From Alphaproteobacteria bacterium (lineage in GTDB: Bacteria; Pseudomonadota; Alphaproteobacteria; Puniceispirillales; Puniceispirillaceae), in contig JADHLK010000088.1 of assembly GCA_016780695.1 (NCBI GenBank), positions 1 to 6,124 of the forward strand: a DNA stretch of 6,124 bases, in the 5' to 3' direction. Under the pieces are notes generated by a model that saw nothing but the letters and a program-made list of their open reading frames with translations, made no database searches and was not told the DNA's origin. A program made the position numbers and the translations under genes. Below, one piece after another: positions 1 to 5,856 of this stretch; the stretch's first letter is position 1, and every line of letters starts with the position of its first letter.

Positions 1-826
1 TATCAACTGTCCGATGACCAAAGAGCAATATGAGGGGTTTATCGCGGCGCTGCTGGCAGGCGATAAAATGTCCTTTCACGAATGGGAAGAAAACACCCCC
101 TATTTTGATGGCTGTATGCCGATTGAGGTGATGGCAGAACGCGGGCCGGAAACCCTGCGTTTTGGGCCGATGAAGCCGGTCGGGCTGACCAATGCCCATG
201 ATGGCAGCCGGCCTTATGCGGTGGTGCAGCTGCGCCAGGATAACAAGCTGGGCACGCTGTTTAACATGGTGGGTTTTCAGACCAAGCTGAAATATGGCGA
301 ACAGCTGCGGATATTCCAAACCATCCCAGGGCTGGAAGAAGCCAGCTTTGCCCGGCTGGGCGGCCTGCACCGCAATACTTTTATCAATGCGCCGCGCCTG
401 CTGGATGACCAGCTGCGCCTGAAGGCCCAGCCCCGTCTGCGCTTTGCCGGACAGATTACCGGCGTGGAGGGCTATGTTGAATCTGCTGCGATTGGCGGGC
501 TGGCCGGACGCATGGCCGCAGCAGAAATGCTTGGCACTGGCTGGACACCGCCGCCAGAGGACAGCGCGCATGGGGCGTTATTGGCGCATTTGACAGGCGG
601 CGCAAACCCGGACAGTTTCCAGCCGATGAATGTGAATTTCGGCCTGTTTCCGCCACTGGCTGAACCACCCGCCCGGCCAGATGGCAAACGGGTGAAAAAG
701 CTGAAAGGGCGCGATCGCAAAGCCGCCTATTCAGCCCGTGCGCTAGCCAGCCTGCGGCACTGGGCCAATCTGGATAATGGTCTGGCTGATGCTCTAGCTG
801 ACCAGCATCCGGCCAAACAGGCTTAA
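1..826 (+). CDS. trmFO: TrmFO, methylenetetrahydrofolate-tRNA-(uracil-5-)-methyltransferase, C-terminal part (5' end outside window)
   Basis: This enzyme makes 5-methyluridine at position 54 of the tRNA T-loop in the cytoplasm, taking the methyl group from methylenetetrahydrofolate and using FAD. The reading frame is open from base 2, and 274 residues are visible of a family length of roughly 440-470, so the N-terminal Rossmann FAD-binding part lies upstream of the window. Seen directly: the INCPM motif followed by TKEQYEGF at the very start (visible residues 1-12), NMVGFQTKL near 88-96, LGGLHRNTFIN near 119-129, and the flavin-binding AGQITGVEGYVESAA near 149-163. The cysteine in NCPM is strongly conserved and is probably one of the two cysteines implicated in catalysis in this family. 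The C-terminus ends in a basic stretch (KRVKKLKGRDRK) and a short tail. The 3' end overlaps the convergent gene on the minus strand by 33 bases. The family call is very secure. The methionine at base 14 is internal, not the start. Confidence 0.96.
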   Translation, partial: INCPMTKEQYEGFIAALLAGDKMSFHEWEENTPYFDGCMPIEVMAERGPETLRFGPMKPVGLTNAHDGSRPYAVVQLRQDNKLGTLFNMVGFQTKLKYGEQLRIFQTIPGLEEASFARLGGLHRNTFINAPRLLDDQLRLKAQPRLRFAGQITGVEGYVESAAIGGLAGRMAAAEMLGTGWTPPPEDSAHGALLAHLTGGANPDSFQPMNVNFGLFPPLAEPPARPDGKRVKKLKGRDRKAAYSARALASLRHWANLDNGLADALADQHPAKQA

Positions 827-1408
827 AGGCAGCAAGGGAGAGGCCAGCCGGTCAGCTGGCATTCCGGCCAGACAACGGCAGGCTTTGATAAACGGGCTGG
901 AGCAAGCGAGGCCCGCCACATCTTGCCTGCGCTGGCCGTTCTGCAGGATATGGGCCAGCTGCTGGCCAATCACATCAGCCGCCGCGGCCTCTTGCGGATT
1001 ACCGGTAACACCGGCTAGCCAGAAAAAATACTGGCCCCATAAATCAGGCAGCGCGTCAACCGGCCCGTCCGTCTCCAACACCGCCTGTTGCCAAACAGCC
1101 AGCCAGTCGGCAAGCTGGCGTGTCTGACCGGTCCTGTCCGGTGCGCTATGCCGGTTTTCGTTCTGCCAGAGTTGCAAGCGGTCCAGCAGCGGGGCCCGGT
1201 CCTGATGTGTGCCAGCCAGCCCATCTGCCCACCATTGCAGGCGAATTTGCACCAGCAAACTCTCAGAGGGCAGACAAACAGCCCGCTCCATCTCCAGCAA
1301 GAACAACAGCAAATCTGCCAGCAATGGCCGTTTGTGATTTGTTTCAAAAGCCAGACAGAGCGCCAATGGGCGACTGGCCAGCCGCAATTCATCGACCGCG
1401 CTTTTCAC
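794..1408 (-). CDS. Short squalene/phytoene synthase family protein, NDUFAF6-like
   Basis: With a GTG start at 1408 the product is 204 residues. It resembles the alphaproteobacterial squalene/phytoene-synthase-like proteins related to mitochondrial NDUFAF6 (C8orf38), a complex I assembly factor, rather than a working prenyl synthase. Seen: the IRLQWW signature at residues 55-60, a helix near 120-156 (LWGQYFFWLAG to IGQQLAHIL) matching the family's central helix, and a C-terminal PLLPLSLFGRML (190-202) matching the family's 'PALLPL' helix. No DDxxD-type aspartate motifs are visible, so catalysis is unlikely. Family members are usually about 260-290 residues. Here the region between the central and last helices, which normally holds an RxYLP-type segment, is much shortened. 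The GTG was chosen because it overlaps the upstream TGA in GTGA (4-base overlap), which suggests translational coupling. An ATG at 1486 is possible but lies deep inside the upstream gene. The 3' end runs into trmFO. I infer that it is functional but divergent; decay is the alternative. Confidence 0.72.
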   Translation of the reverse strand: MKSAVDELRLASRPLALCLAFETNHKRPLLADLLLFLLEMERAVCLPSESLLVQIRLQWWADGLAGTHQDRAPLLDRLQLWQNENRHSAPDRTGQTRQLADWLAVWQQAVLETDGPVDALPDLWGQYFFWLAGVTGNPQEAAAADVIGQQLAHILQNGQRRQDVAGLACSSPFIKACRCLAGMPADRLASPLLPLSLFGRMLVS

Positions 1409-1878
1409 CGGGCATCTGGCGGGGCCACCAACAGACCGGCGGCAACCGAACGCCCCTCGCTCATTAAAACATTCCAGGTTCGGCACGCGGCCGGGGTGGC
1501 CATCACCTCCAGCTTGCAGCCCGCCTCTGCCAGCCCATCGCGCAGACTGTAAAAAGGATTATCCGGCTGGCCACCAGTTCCCAGTAAAAACAATTCTGGT
1601 AAAAATTGTTTCGGCCCCGGCTCAGGCAGCTGGGAGATGATAGCGCTGGCCGTCAGCCTGTCCAGCGGCGGGGCCTGCCAGAGCTGGACAGCCCGCGGAA
1701 ACAGGAAAATCGGCCCTTCTAACCGGTCATCATTGACCTGAAAGCCGCCGCCCTGATAGGAGCGCAGCAGCATCAGCCTGGTATCTGTTGAAAAATCCTG
1801 AACCGAGATTGCTGGGGCATCCGTGCCCTTTTTCCTGGTCATTTTCGGGTCATTTTTTGGGTCATCAGCCGCGCTCAT
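1405..1878 (-). CDS. Mth938-like domain protein (NDUFAF3-like, DUF498)
   Basis: This is a small soluble protein of the Mth938/DUF498 family, whose mitochondrial member NDUFAF3 helps assemble respiratory complex I. The bacterial function is not firmly established. Seen (157-residue version): RSYQGGGFQVND near 39-50, EGPIFLFPRAVQLW near 54-67, ELFLLGTGG near 95-103, and the diagnostic VMATPAACRTWNVLMSEGR near 125-143, where the family has a conserved TGAACRTYNVL-type stretch. It sits directly after secF and is followed by the NDUFAF6-like gene through a GTGA overlap, so the three are probably co-transcribed. The start is uncertain. ATG at 1878 overlaps secF by 14 bases. ATG at 1842 (145 residues) leaves a 22-base gap after secF and gives a length closer to the usual one of about 120-130. 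ATG codons at 1911, 1905 and 1899 lie inside secF. None has a good Shine-Dalgarno sequence, so coupling to secF translation is likely. The N-terminal stretch DDPKNDPKMTRKK is low-complexity and probably disordered. Confidence 0.88.
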   Translation of the reverse strand: MSAADDPKNDPKMTRKKGTDAPAISVQDFSTDTRLMLLRSYQGGGFQVNDDRLEGPIFLFPRAVQLWQAPPLDRLTASAIISQLPEPGPKQFLPELFLLGTGGQPDNPFYSLRDGLAEAGCKLEVMATPAACRTWNVLMSEGRSVAAGLLVAPPDAR

Positions 1879-2809
1879 ATTCCGGCTTCGGCGTGTCATT
1901 ATCATCCTCATCAGCGGTTTTTTTCAAATCAAACCAGCTGAGCATCCCGACCGCGATAAAGACTGAGGAATAGGTGCCAATCACCACGCCCCACAGCATG
2001 GCAAGCGCAAAATCACGCAACACAGCCCCGCCAAAAAAGATAATCGCTAACAAGGCCAACGCTGTCGTAACAGAAGTCATAACCGTTCTGGACAGCGTTT
2101 CATTGAGCGAGATATTTAATATTTCGGGCTGCTGTCTGCTCTTGTAGCGGCGCAGATTTTCCCGTAGACGGTCAAACACCACCACCGTGTCATTGATCGA
2201 ATAACCGGCAATCGTCAATATCGCCGCGATTGTGGCCAGATTAAACTCAAAAGCGGTCGCCGCAAACAGGCCGATAGTGGTGAGCACATCATGGGTCAGC
2301 GCGATCATGGCGGCGATGGAAAACTGCCATTCAAAGCGGAACCAGATATAGACCATAATCCCGGCCAGCGCGCAAAGAACCGCCAAAATGCCTTTTTCTG
2401 TCAATTCTGCACCAATGGTCGGGCCAACAAATTCGGTGCGGCGCACCTCATAACCCGCACCCAGCTCCTCGGTAACTGCCCGTATCGCCGCGACTTGGGC
2501 CTTTTCATCCCCGTCCTGGCGCTGGATGCGAACCAGCACATCGGTTTCAGCTCCAAAGCTCTGAATAGAAATATCCCCCAGCTCCAGCTGGCCAAGCCGA
2601 CTCCGCAAATCTGCCAGATCAGCCGGGCCATCCTGATGCCGGGTCTCAATCAGGATACCACCACGGAAATCAATCCCCAGATTGAGCCCTTGCCAGAAAA
2701 ACACCAGCATTGAGGCCAGCACCAGCACAGCCGACATGATTGCCGCCAGACGGAAGCGCGCGACAAAATTAATCGCAGTATCCGCCGGAACCAGTTTCAG
2801 CCTGAACAT
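1865..2809 (-). CDS. secF: SecF, protein translocase subunit
   Basis: SecF is an inner-membrane RND-superfamily subunit that pairs with SecD and uses the proton-motive force to help pull exported proteins through SecYEG. The product has 314 residues, a normal length. Seen: transmembrane helix 1 near residues 21-40; the family motif LGIDFRGG (44-51) just after it; a periplasmic domain to about 125; FVGPTIGAEL (127-136) ahead of helix 2 (about 139-157); helix 3 near 162-184 with the conserved HD pair (173-174); helix 4 carrying GYSINDTVVVFDRLRE (202-217); and helices 5 and 6 near 244-262 and 266-290. The cytosolic C-terminal tail is acidic (ADEDDNDTPKPE). The ATG at 2809 has a good ribosome binding site 9 bases upstream and lies 20 bases after the secD stop. 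The TGA stop is followed immediately by the NDUFAF3-like gene. Confidence 0.97.
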   Translation of the reverse strand: MFRLKLVPADTAINFVARFRLAAIMSAVLVLASMLVFFWQGLNLGIDFRGGILIETRHQDGPADLADLRSRLGQLELGDISIQSFGAETDVLVRIQRQDGDEKAQVAAIRAVTEELGAGYEVRRTEFVGPTIGAELTEKGILAVLCALAGIMVYIWFRFEWQFSIAAMIALTHDVLTTIGLFAATAFEFNLATIAAILTIAGYSINDTVVVFDRLRENLRRYKSRQQPEILNISLNETLSRTVMTSVTTALALLAIIFFGGAVLRDFALAMLWGVVIGTYSSVFIAVGMLSWFDLKKTADEDDNDTPKPEYERG

Positions 2810-2818
2810 CCCTGCCTG

Positions 2819-2827
2819 CCCTTTCCT
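2819..2827 (-). promoter_or_regulatory. Shine-Dalgarno site of secF
   Basis: The minus strand reads AGGAAAGGG here, separated by 9 bases from the secF ATG at 2809. It lies between the secD stop and secF, so SecF can be initiated independently as well as by ribosomes leaving secD. It supports the chosen secF start. Confidence 0.6.
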
Positions 2828-2829
2828 GC

Positions 2830-4380
2830 CTAAAGTTCCAGTGATTTTGGACGGCTGGCATTATGCCAGAGCACAACAATCAAGCGGGTGACCAATATCG
2901 CGGTGAACATGGAAGTGATAATACCAAGAGCCAGGGTGACGGAAAAACCGCGCACCGGCCCGGACCCGAACACATATAAAAACAATGCCGCCACCAAAGT
3001 GGTCAGGTTGGAATCAATAATGGTTGAAATTGCCCGGCTATAGCCTGCCTCTATGGCGGCCTGAATACGTCGGCCGCGGCGAAATTCCTCGCGTATCCGC
3101 TCAAAAATCAGGACATTGGCATCTACCGCCATACCCACGGTCAGCACAATTCCGGCAATGCCCGGCAAGGTTAGCGTCGCCTGTATCGCAGAGAGGGCAG
3201 CCAGCAACAAAATAATATTCACCGCCAGCGCAACAGTAGCAAACACACCAAACAGGCCATAGCTGGCAATCATATAAGCCATCACCAGTATAAGCCCGAC
3301 TATCGCAGCCAGCGTGCCGGCAGCGATGGAATCAGCCCCCAGCCCCGGCCCAACCGAGCGTTCTTCCAGCACAATCAGCGGCGCTGGCAAGGCACCGGCC
3401 CGCAGGACAAGCGCCAGATCATTGCTTTCCTGAATGGTAAAATTGCCGGTAATCTGGCCATTGGCAAAAATCTGGCTCTGAATAACTGGGGCGGAAACCA
3501 CCTTGCCATCCAGCACAATGGCAAAAGGCCGACCGATATTCGCGCCGGTCACTTGCGCAAATTTCTTTGCCCCGACCGCGTTCAGCGTAAAAGCCACCGC
3601 AGGCCGGTTATTCTGATCAAAGCTGGGCGAGGCATTTTCCAGCATATCGCCAGATACCATCACCCGCCGCTCTACCAGATATTGCTCGCCTGATCCGTCC
3701 GCCGCCTCCAGCAGCTGGGTGCCTTGCGGGGCCCGCCCGGCAGCTTTCGCTTCCGCCGCACTGCTCCGCAAATCCACCAGCTGGAAAGTCAGTCTGGCGG
3801 TCTGGCCAAGCAGGCTTTTCACCCGTTCGGGATCATCCACGCCCGGCAGCTGGACCAGCACCCGGTCAGCCCCTTGACGCTGGATAACAGGCTCTTTTGT
3901 GCCATCGGGATCAAGGCGGCGGCGGATAATCTCTATCGCCTGTTCAACTGTCTGGGTGCGCAGCGCGGCAAGGCCCGTTTCAGAGAAACGCAACACCCGG
4001 TTCAGCCCCTCCTCTGCCAGATCATAATCGGCTGCATAGGCTTTGAGGATCTCCTCCAGCACCGGCTCATCTGCCGCATCGCGCAAGCCAAAGCGCACCT
4101 GCTCCTCACCGGCCTCCAAAGCCCGGAAACGCAGCCGCTTTTCCCGGAAAGACAGGCGCAGACTGTCAGCCAGCCCGACCATTTTTTCCGCGACAACAGC
4201 CTGCATATCCACCCGCAGCAACAGATGCGATCCGCCCTGCAGATCCAGCCCTAGATTAACCGGCTGGCCGGGCAAAAAGCTGGCCACCCGGCTGCCTGTC
4301 ACATTCGGGGCGGCAAAGAGAATCCCGGCCAGAACAACCAGCAAAACCAGCAGCCTTTTCCAGCTTTCAAAAACCAGCAT
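2830..4380 (-). CDS. secD: SecD, protein translocase subunit
   Basis: SecD is the large partner of SecF in the inner membrane; its periplasmic domain is thought to grip the emerging polypeptide and release it with proton flow. The product has 516 residues, shorter than E. coli SecD (about 615) but normal for alphaproteobacteria. Seen: helix 1 near residues 8-25; NLGLDLQGGSHLLL (42-55); a periplasmic domain with VEQAIEIIRRRLDPDG (145-160) and RVLVQLPGV (173-181); FAIVLDGKVVSAPVI (286-300); LRAGALPAPL (326-335) and VGPGLGADSI (343-352) ahead of helix 2; helices 2-6 from about 354 to 500; and in helix 4 GMAVDANVLIFERIREE (416-432), containing the conserved aspartate implicated in proton coupling. 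It begins 38 bases after yajC and ends 20 bases before secF. No strong Shine-Dalgarno precedes the ATG at 4380; the only candidate, TAGG, lies in the loop of a small hairpin. The last coding residues are PKSLEL, with TAG as stop. Confidence 0.97.
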   Translation of the reverse strand: MLVFESWKRLLVLLVVLAGILFAAPNVTGSRVASFLPGQPVNLGLDLQGGSHLLLRVDMQAVVAEKMVGLADSLRLSFREKRLRFRALEAGEEQVRFGLRDAADEPVLEEILKAYAADYDLAEEGLNRVLRFSETGLAALRTQTVEQAIEIIRRRLDPDGTKEPVIQRQGADRVLVQLPGVDDPERVKSLLGQTARLTFQLVDLRSSAAEAKAAGRAPQGTQLLEAADGSGEQYLVERRVMVSGDMLENASPSFDQNNRPAVAFTLNAVGAKKFAQVTGANIGRPFAIVLDGKVVSAPVIQSQIFANGQITGNFTIQESNDLALVLRAGALPAPLIVLEERSVGPGLGADSIAAGTLAAIVGLILVMAYMIASYGLFGVFATVALAVNIILLLAALSAIQATLTLPGIAGIVLTVGMAVDANVLIFERIREEFRRGRRIQAAIEAGYSRAISTIIDSNLTTLVAALFLYVFGSGPVRGFSVTLALGIITSMFTAILVTRLIVVLWHNASRPKSLEL

Positions 4381-4386
4381 CGTTTA

Positions 4387-4403
4387 ATCAGACCTATTCT
4401 GAT
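4387..4403 (-). promoter_or_regulatory. Small hairpin just upstream of secD
   Basis: On the minus strand ATCAGA and TCTGAT form a perfect 6-base-pair stem around the 5-base loop ATAGG. The stem ends 6 bases before the secD ATG, and the loop holds the only Shine-Dalgarno-like AGG in the yajC-secD gap. It could tune secD translation by presenting the site in a loop and shortening the effective spacing. It has only two G-C pairs, so its stability is modest and the function is an inference. Confidence 0.35.
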
Positions 4404-4418
4404 GAGAGGGCAGCAGGG

Positions 4419-4772
4419 TTATTTCTTGCCTGCTTTTTTCGGAGCCGCCTTGGCAGCCGGTGCCGTTTTATCCAGAACCGATGAGATCATGGAGCGCACA
4501 ACAGACACTTTCACGCCGCTGGCAATTTCCACCTCAACGGTCTCATCGCCCGCCGTGGCTTTTGCAACAGTTCCGGTAATCCCGCCGGAGGTAATGATCT
4601 TATCCCCGCGGCGCAGGGCTTGAACCATTTCCTTATGCTGTTTGGCGCGCTTTTGCTGGGGCCGGATCAAGAAAAAATAAAACACCACAAAGATTAGCAC
4701 AAAAGGCAGTAACTGACCGAGCAGGCCCGGGCCACCAACTGCTGACTGGGCATAAGCGGGGCTGATAAACAT
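4419..4772 (-). CDS. yajC: YajC, preprotein translocase subunit
   Basis: YajC is a small single-span inner-membrane protein that associates with SecDF in the holotranslocon. The product has 117 residues, a normal length. Seen: a short N-terminus MFISPAYAQ of the kind common in alphaproteobacterial YajC, one transmembrane helix near residues 18-36 (LGQLLPFVLIFVVFYFFLI), the hallmark FLIRPQQKR (34-42), then a cytosolic domain with LRRGDKIITSGGITGTV (53-69) and VEVEIASGVKVSVVRSMI (79-96). The tail is rich in alanine and lysine (APAAKAAPKKAGKK). The start at 4772 was chosen because AGGAGA lies 9 bases upstream and the protein then begins as relatives do. The frame stays open to an ATG at 4895, but that would add 41 residues without family character ahead of the membrane segment. 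It is the first gene of the yajC-secD-secF unit, with a candidate promoter in the divergent spacer. Confidence 0.95.
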   Translation of the reverse strand: MFISPAYAQSAVGGPGLLGQLLPFVLIFVVFYFFLIRPQQKRAKQHKEMVQALRRGDKIITSGGITGTVAKATAGDETVEVEIASGVKVSVVRSMISSVLDKTAPAAKAAPKKAGKK

Positions 4773-4781
4773 CTTGCATAG

Positions 4782-4787
4782 TCTCCT
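4782..4787 (-). promoter_or_regulatory. Shine-Dalgarno site that fixes the yajC start
   Basis: The minus strand reads AGGAGA, 9 bases upstream of the ATG at 4772. It is the best ribosome binding site in the window and decides for the short YajC start over the in-frame ATG at 4895. Confidence 0.75.
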
Positions 4788-4841
4788 GATAGATTTTCCG
4801 GCAAACGCCGAAAAGGATGGGCGGTTAAAAAAACTCCACGC

Positions 4842-4870
4842 ACAATAGCCAGCTTGGCTTGCCGCGTCCA
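4842..4870 (-). promoter_or_regulatory. Candidate sigma-70-type promoter for yajC-secDF
   Basis: On the minus strand TGGACG (4870-4865) and TATTGT (4847-4842) are separated by 17 bases and match the -35 and -10 consensus at four of six positions each. Transcription would start near 4835, giving a leader of about 60 bases before yajC. The call rests on pattern matching by eye only. Confidence 0.3.
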
Positions 4871-4881
4871 CTGCCGAGATG

Positions 4882-4922
4882 GGTTTTGAAGACAAAAACC
4901 GCCGCCTGCCACCGCGTTTTTG
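4882..4922. repeat. Overlapping inverted repeats in the divergent spacer
   Basis: Two inverted repeats share a segment. GGTTTT (4882-4887) pairs with AAAACC (4895-4900), and CAAAAAC (4893-4899) pairs with GTTTTTG (4916-4922). The two pairings cannot form together. They lie upstream of the candidate yajC promoter and about 40-75 bases ahead of the divergent ATPase gene. They could be a protein-binding site or simply A/T tracts in a GC-rich spacer. Confidence 0.35.
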
Positions 4923-4930
4923 CTTGGAGC

Positions 4931-4950
4931 GCGGCTAAATAGCGGCTAAA
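4931..4950 (+). repeat. Direct repeat of GCGGCTAAA ahead of the DUF815 gene
   Basis: GCGGCTAAA occurs at 4931-4939 and again at 4942-4950, an 11-base period of about one helical turn, ending 8 bases before the ATG at 4959. It occupies the place where a Shine-Dalgarno would be expected. It may be an operator-like pair of half-sites or a short tandem duplication; the sequence alone does not decide. Confidence 0.4.
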
Positions 4951-4958
4951 ACGAGGCC

Positions 4959-5831
4959 ATGAGCCAGCAAATTGATGAGCCGGAAAAGATTGCCCTTCTG
5001 TCGCGTATTGCTGATGCGCTGGACAGGCTGGCCCCGCAAGAGCAGTTTCCTGATTCGCTGGAACAGGCCGAGGGCTATTTCTGGCAAGCGGCCAGCCGCC
5101 AGCTGCAGCCGATAGCCGCTATCCAGCGCCTGCCCCTGTCCTGCCTATGCGGCATTGAGCAGCAAAAACAGCTGCTTCTGGATAACAGCCGGGCCTTTGC
5201 GCGCGGGCGGCGGGCCAATAATGCGCTGCTCTGGGGGGCGCGCGGCACTGGCAAATCCTCCCTGCTGAAGGCTGTGCATGGCCAGCTGCTCAGCGAGGGG
5301 CTGGATTGCGCTATCATTGAGATTGCCAGAGAAGATATTTCCGATCTGCCGCTATTGATGGAGCATCTATCCAAAGCCCCGCGCCGGTTTATCATTTTCT
5401 GCGATGATCTGGCCTTTGAGGAGGCTGACAGCAGCTATAAATCGCTGAAAGCCGCGCTGGAAGGCGGGTTAGCCGGGCGCCCGGACAATATTGTTTTCTA
5501 TGCTACCTCCAACCGCCGCCATCTGATGCTGCGCCAGATGATCGAAAATGAACGCGGCACAGCGATCAACCCGTCCGAGGCAGCAGAGGAAAAAATCTCA
5601 CTCTCTGACCGGTTTGGCTTGTGGATCGGCTTTCATTCGGTGGGTCAGGACAGCTATCTGGAGATGATCGAGACCTATATCACCCATTATGAATTGCCAG
5701 TCAGCTTTGATGATATCAGGGCCGAGGCGTTGGCCTGGGCGATGGGGCGCGGCAACCGTTCCGGCCGCACAGCTTTTCATTTTATCCTCGATCTGGCCGC
5801 CCGGCTGGATGTCGATTTGCCTCAGAGCTAG
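4959..5831 (+). CDS. DUF815-family AAA+-like ATP-binding protein
   Basis: This is a 290-residue cytosolic P-loop ATPase of the DUF815 family, whose physiological role is not established as far as I know. Seen: a helical N-terminal region (1-60, DEPEKIALLSRIADALDRL and a PQEQF segment), the Walker A motif GARGTGKSS (93-101), the Walker B motif RFIIFCDDLAFE (143-154), a sensor-1-type YATSNRRHL (181-189), ISLSDRFGLWIGF (213-225) with a possible arginine finger at R218, and a C-terminal helical lid with GRGNRSGRTAFHF (263-275), where R270 could act as sensor 2. The length is normal. It starts at 4959 because an in-frame TAA lies 10 bases upstream (4947-4949) and no good alternative follows. GAGG (4953-4956) is too close to the ATG to be an ideal ribosome binding site, so initiation may be weak. 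It is divergent from yajC, and its stop lies 25 bases from the convergent LytM gene's stop. The family call is secure and the function unknown. Confidence 0.9.
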   Translation: MSQQIDEPEKIALLSRIADALDRLAPQEQFPDSLEQAEGYFWQAASRQLQPIAAIQRLPLSCLCGIEQQKQLLLDNSRAFARGRRANNALLWGARGTGKSSLLKAVHGQLLSEGLDCAIIEIAREDISDLPLLMEHLSKAPRRFIIFCDDLAFEEADSSYKSLKAALEGGLAGRPDNIVFYATSNRRHLMLRQMIENERGTAINPSEAAEEKISLSDRFGLWIGFHSVGQDSYLEMIETYITHYELPVSFDDIRAEALAWAMGRGNRSGRTAFHFILDLAARLDVDLPQS

Positions 5832-5856
5832 ATGGTGATGGGGGAAGCGGCAGCCT

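Noticed and set aside
843..860. A stem of GCCAGC and GCTGGC 16 bases after the trmFO stop, considered as a terminator
   Set aside because: There is no T-run after it on either strand, and it lies within the NDUFAF6-like coding sequence, so it is more likely codon-driven.
1409..1486. A longer NDUFAF6-like protein starting at the ATG at 1486
   Set aside because: It would overlap the upstream gene by 82 bases, and the added residues do not resemble the family. The GTG at 1408 in a GTGA overlap fits better, though it is not proven.
1088..1552. A 154-residue plus-strand open frame
   Set aside because: It lies antisense to the NDUFAF6-like and NDUFAF3-like genes, has no recognisable domain, and looks like a composition-driven shadow.
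3724..4254. A 176-residue plus-strand open frame inside secD
   Set aside because: It is antisense to a clearly conserved secD region, is low in recognisable motifs and has no supporting context.
4773..4895. A 41-residue N-terminal extension of YajC from the ATG at 4895
   Set aside because: The extension has no family character, and the ATG at 4772 has a strong Shine-Dalgarno and gives the typical MFISPAYAQ start.
4694..4912. A GTG-initiated minus-strand frame covering the yajC leader, considered as a VemP/ApdP-type arrest-peptide leader that would regulate yajC-secDF
   Set aside because: The frame runs deep into yajC out of frame, has no signal peptide or membrane segment, and has no RAPP or RAPG-type arrest motif. 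The other two frames of the leader also show no suitable small gene.
5832..5856. A bidirectional terminator between the convergent DUF815 and LytM genes
   Set aside because: The 25-base gap shows no convincing inverted repeat or T-tract on either strand.
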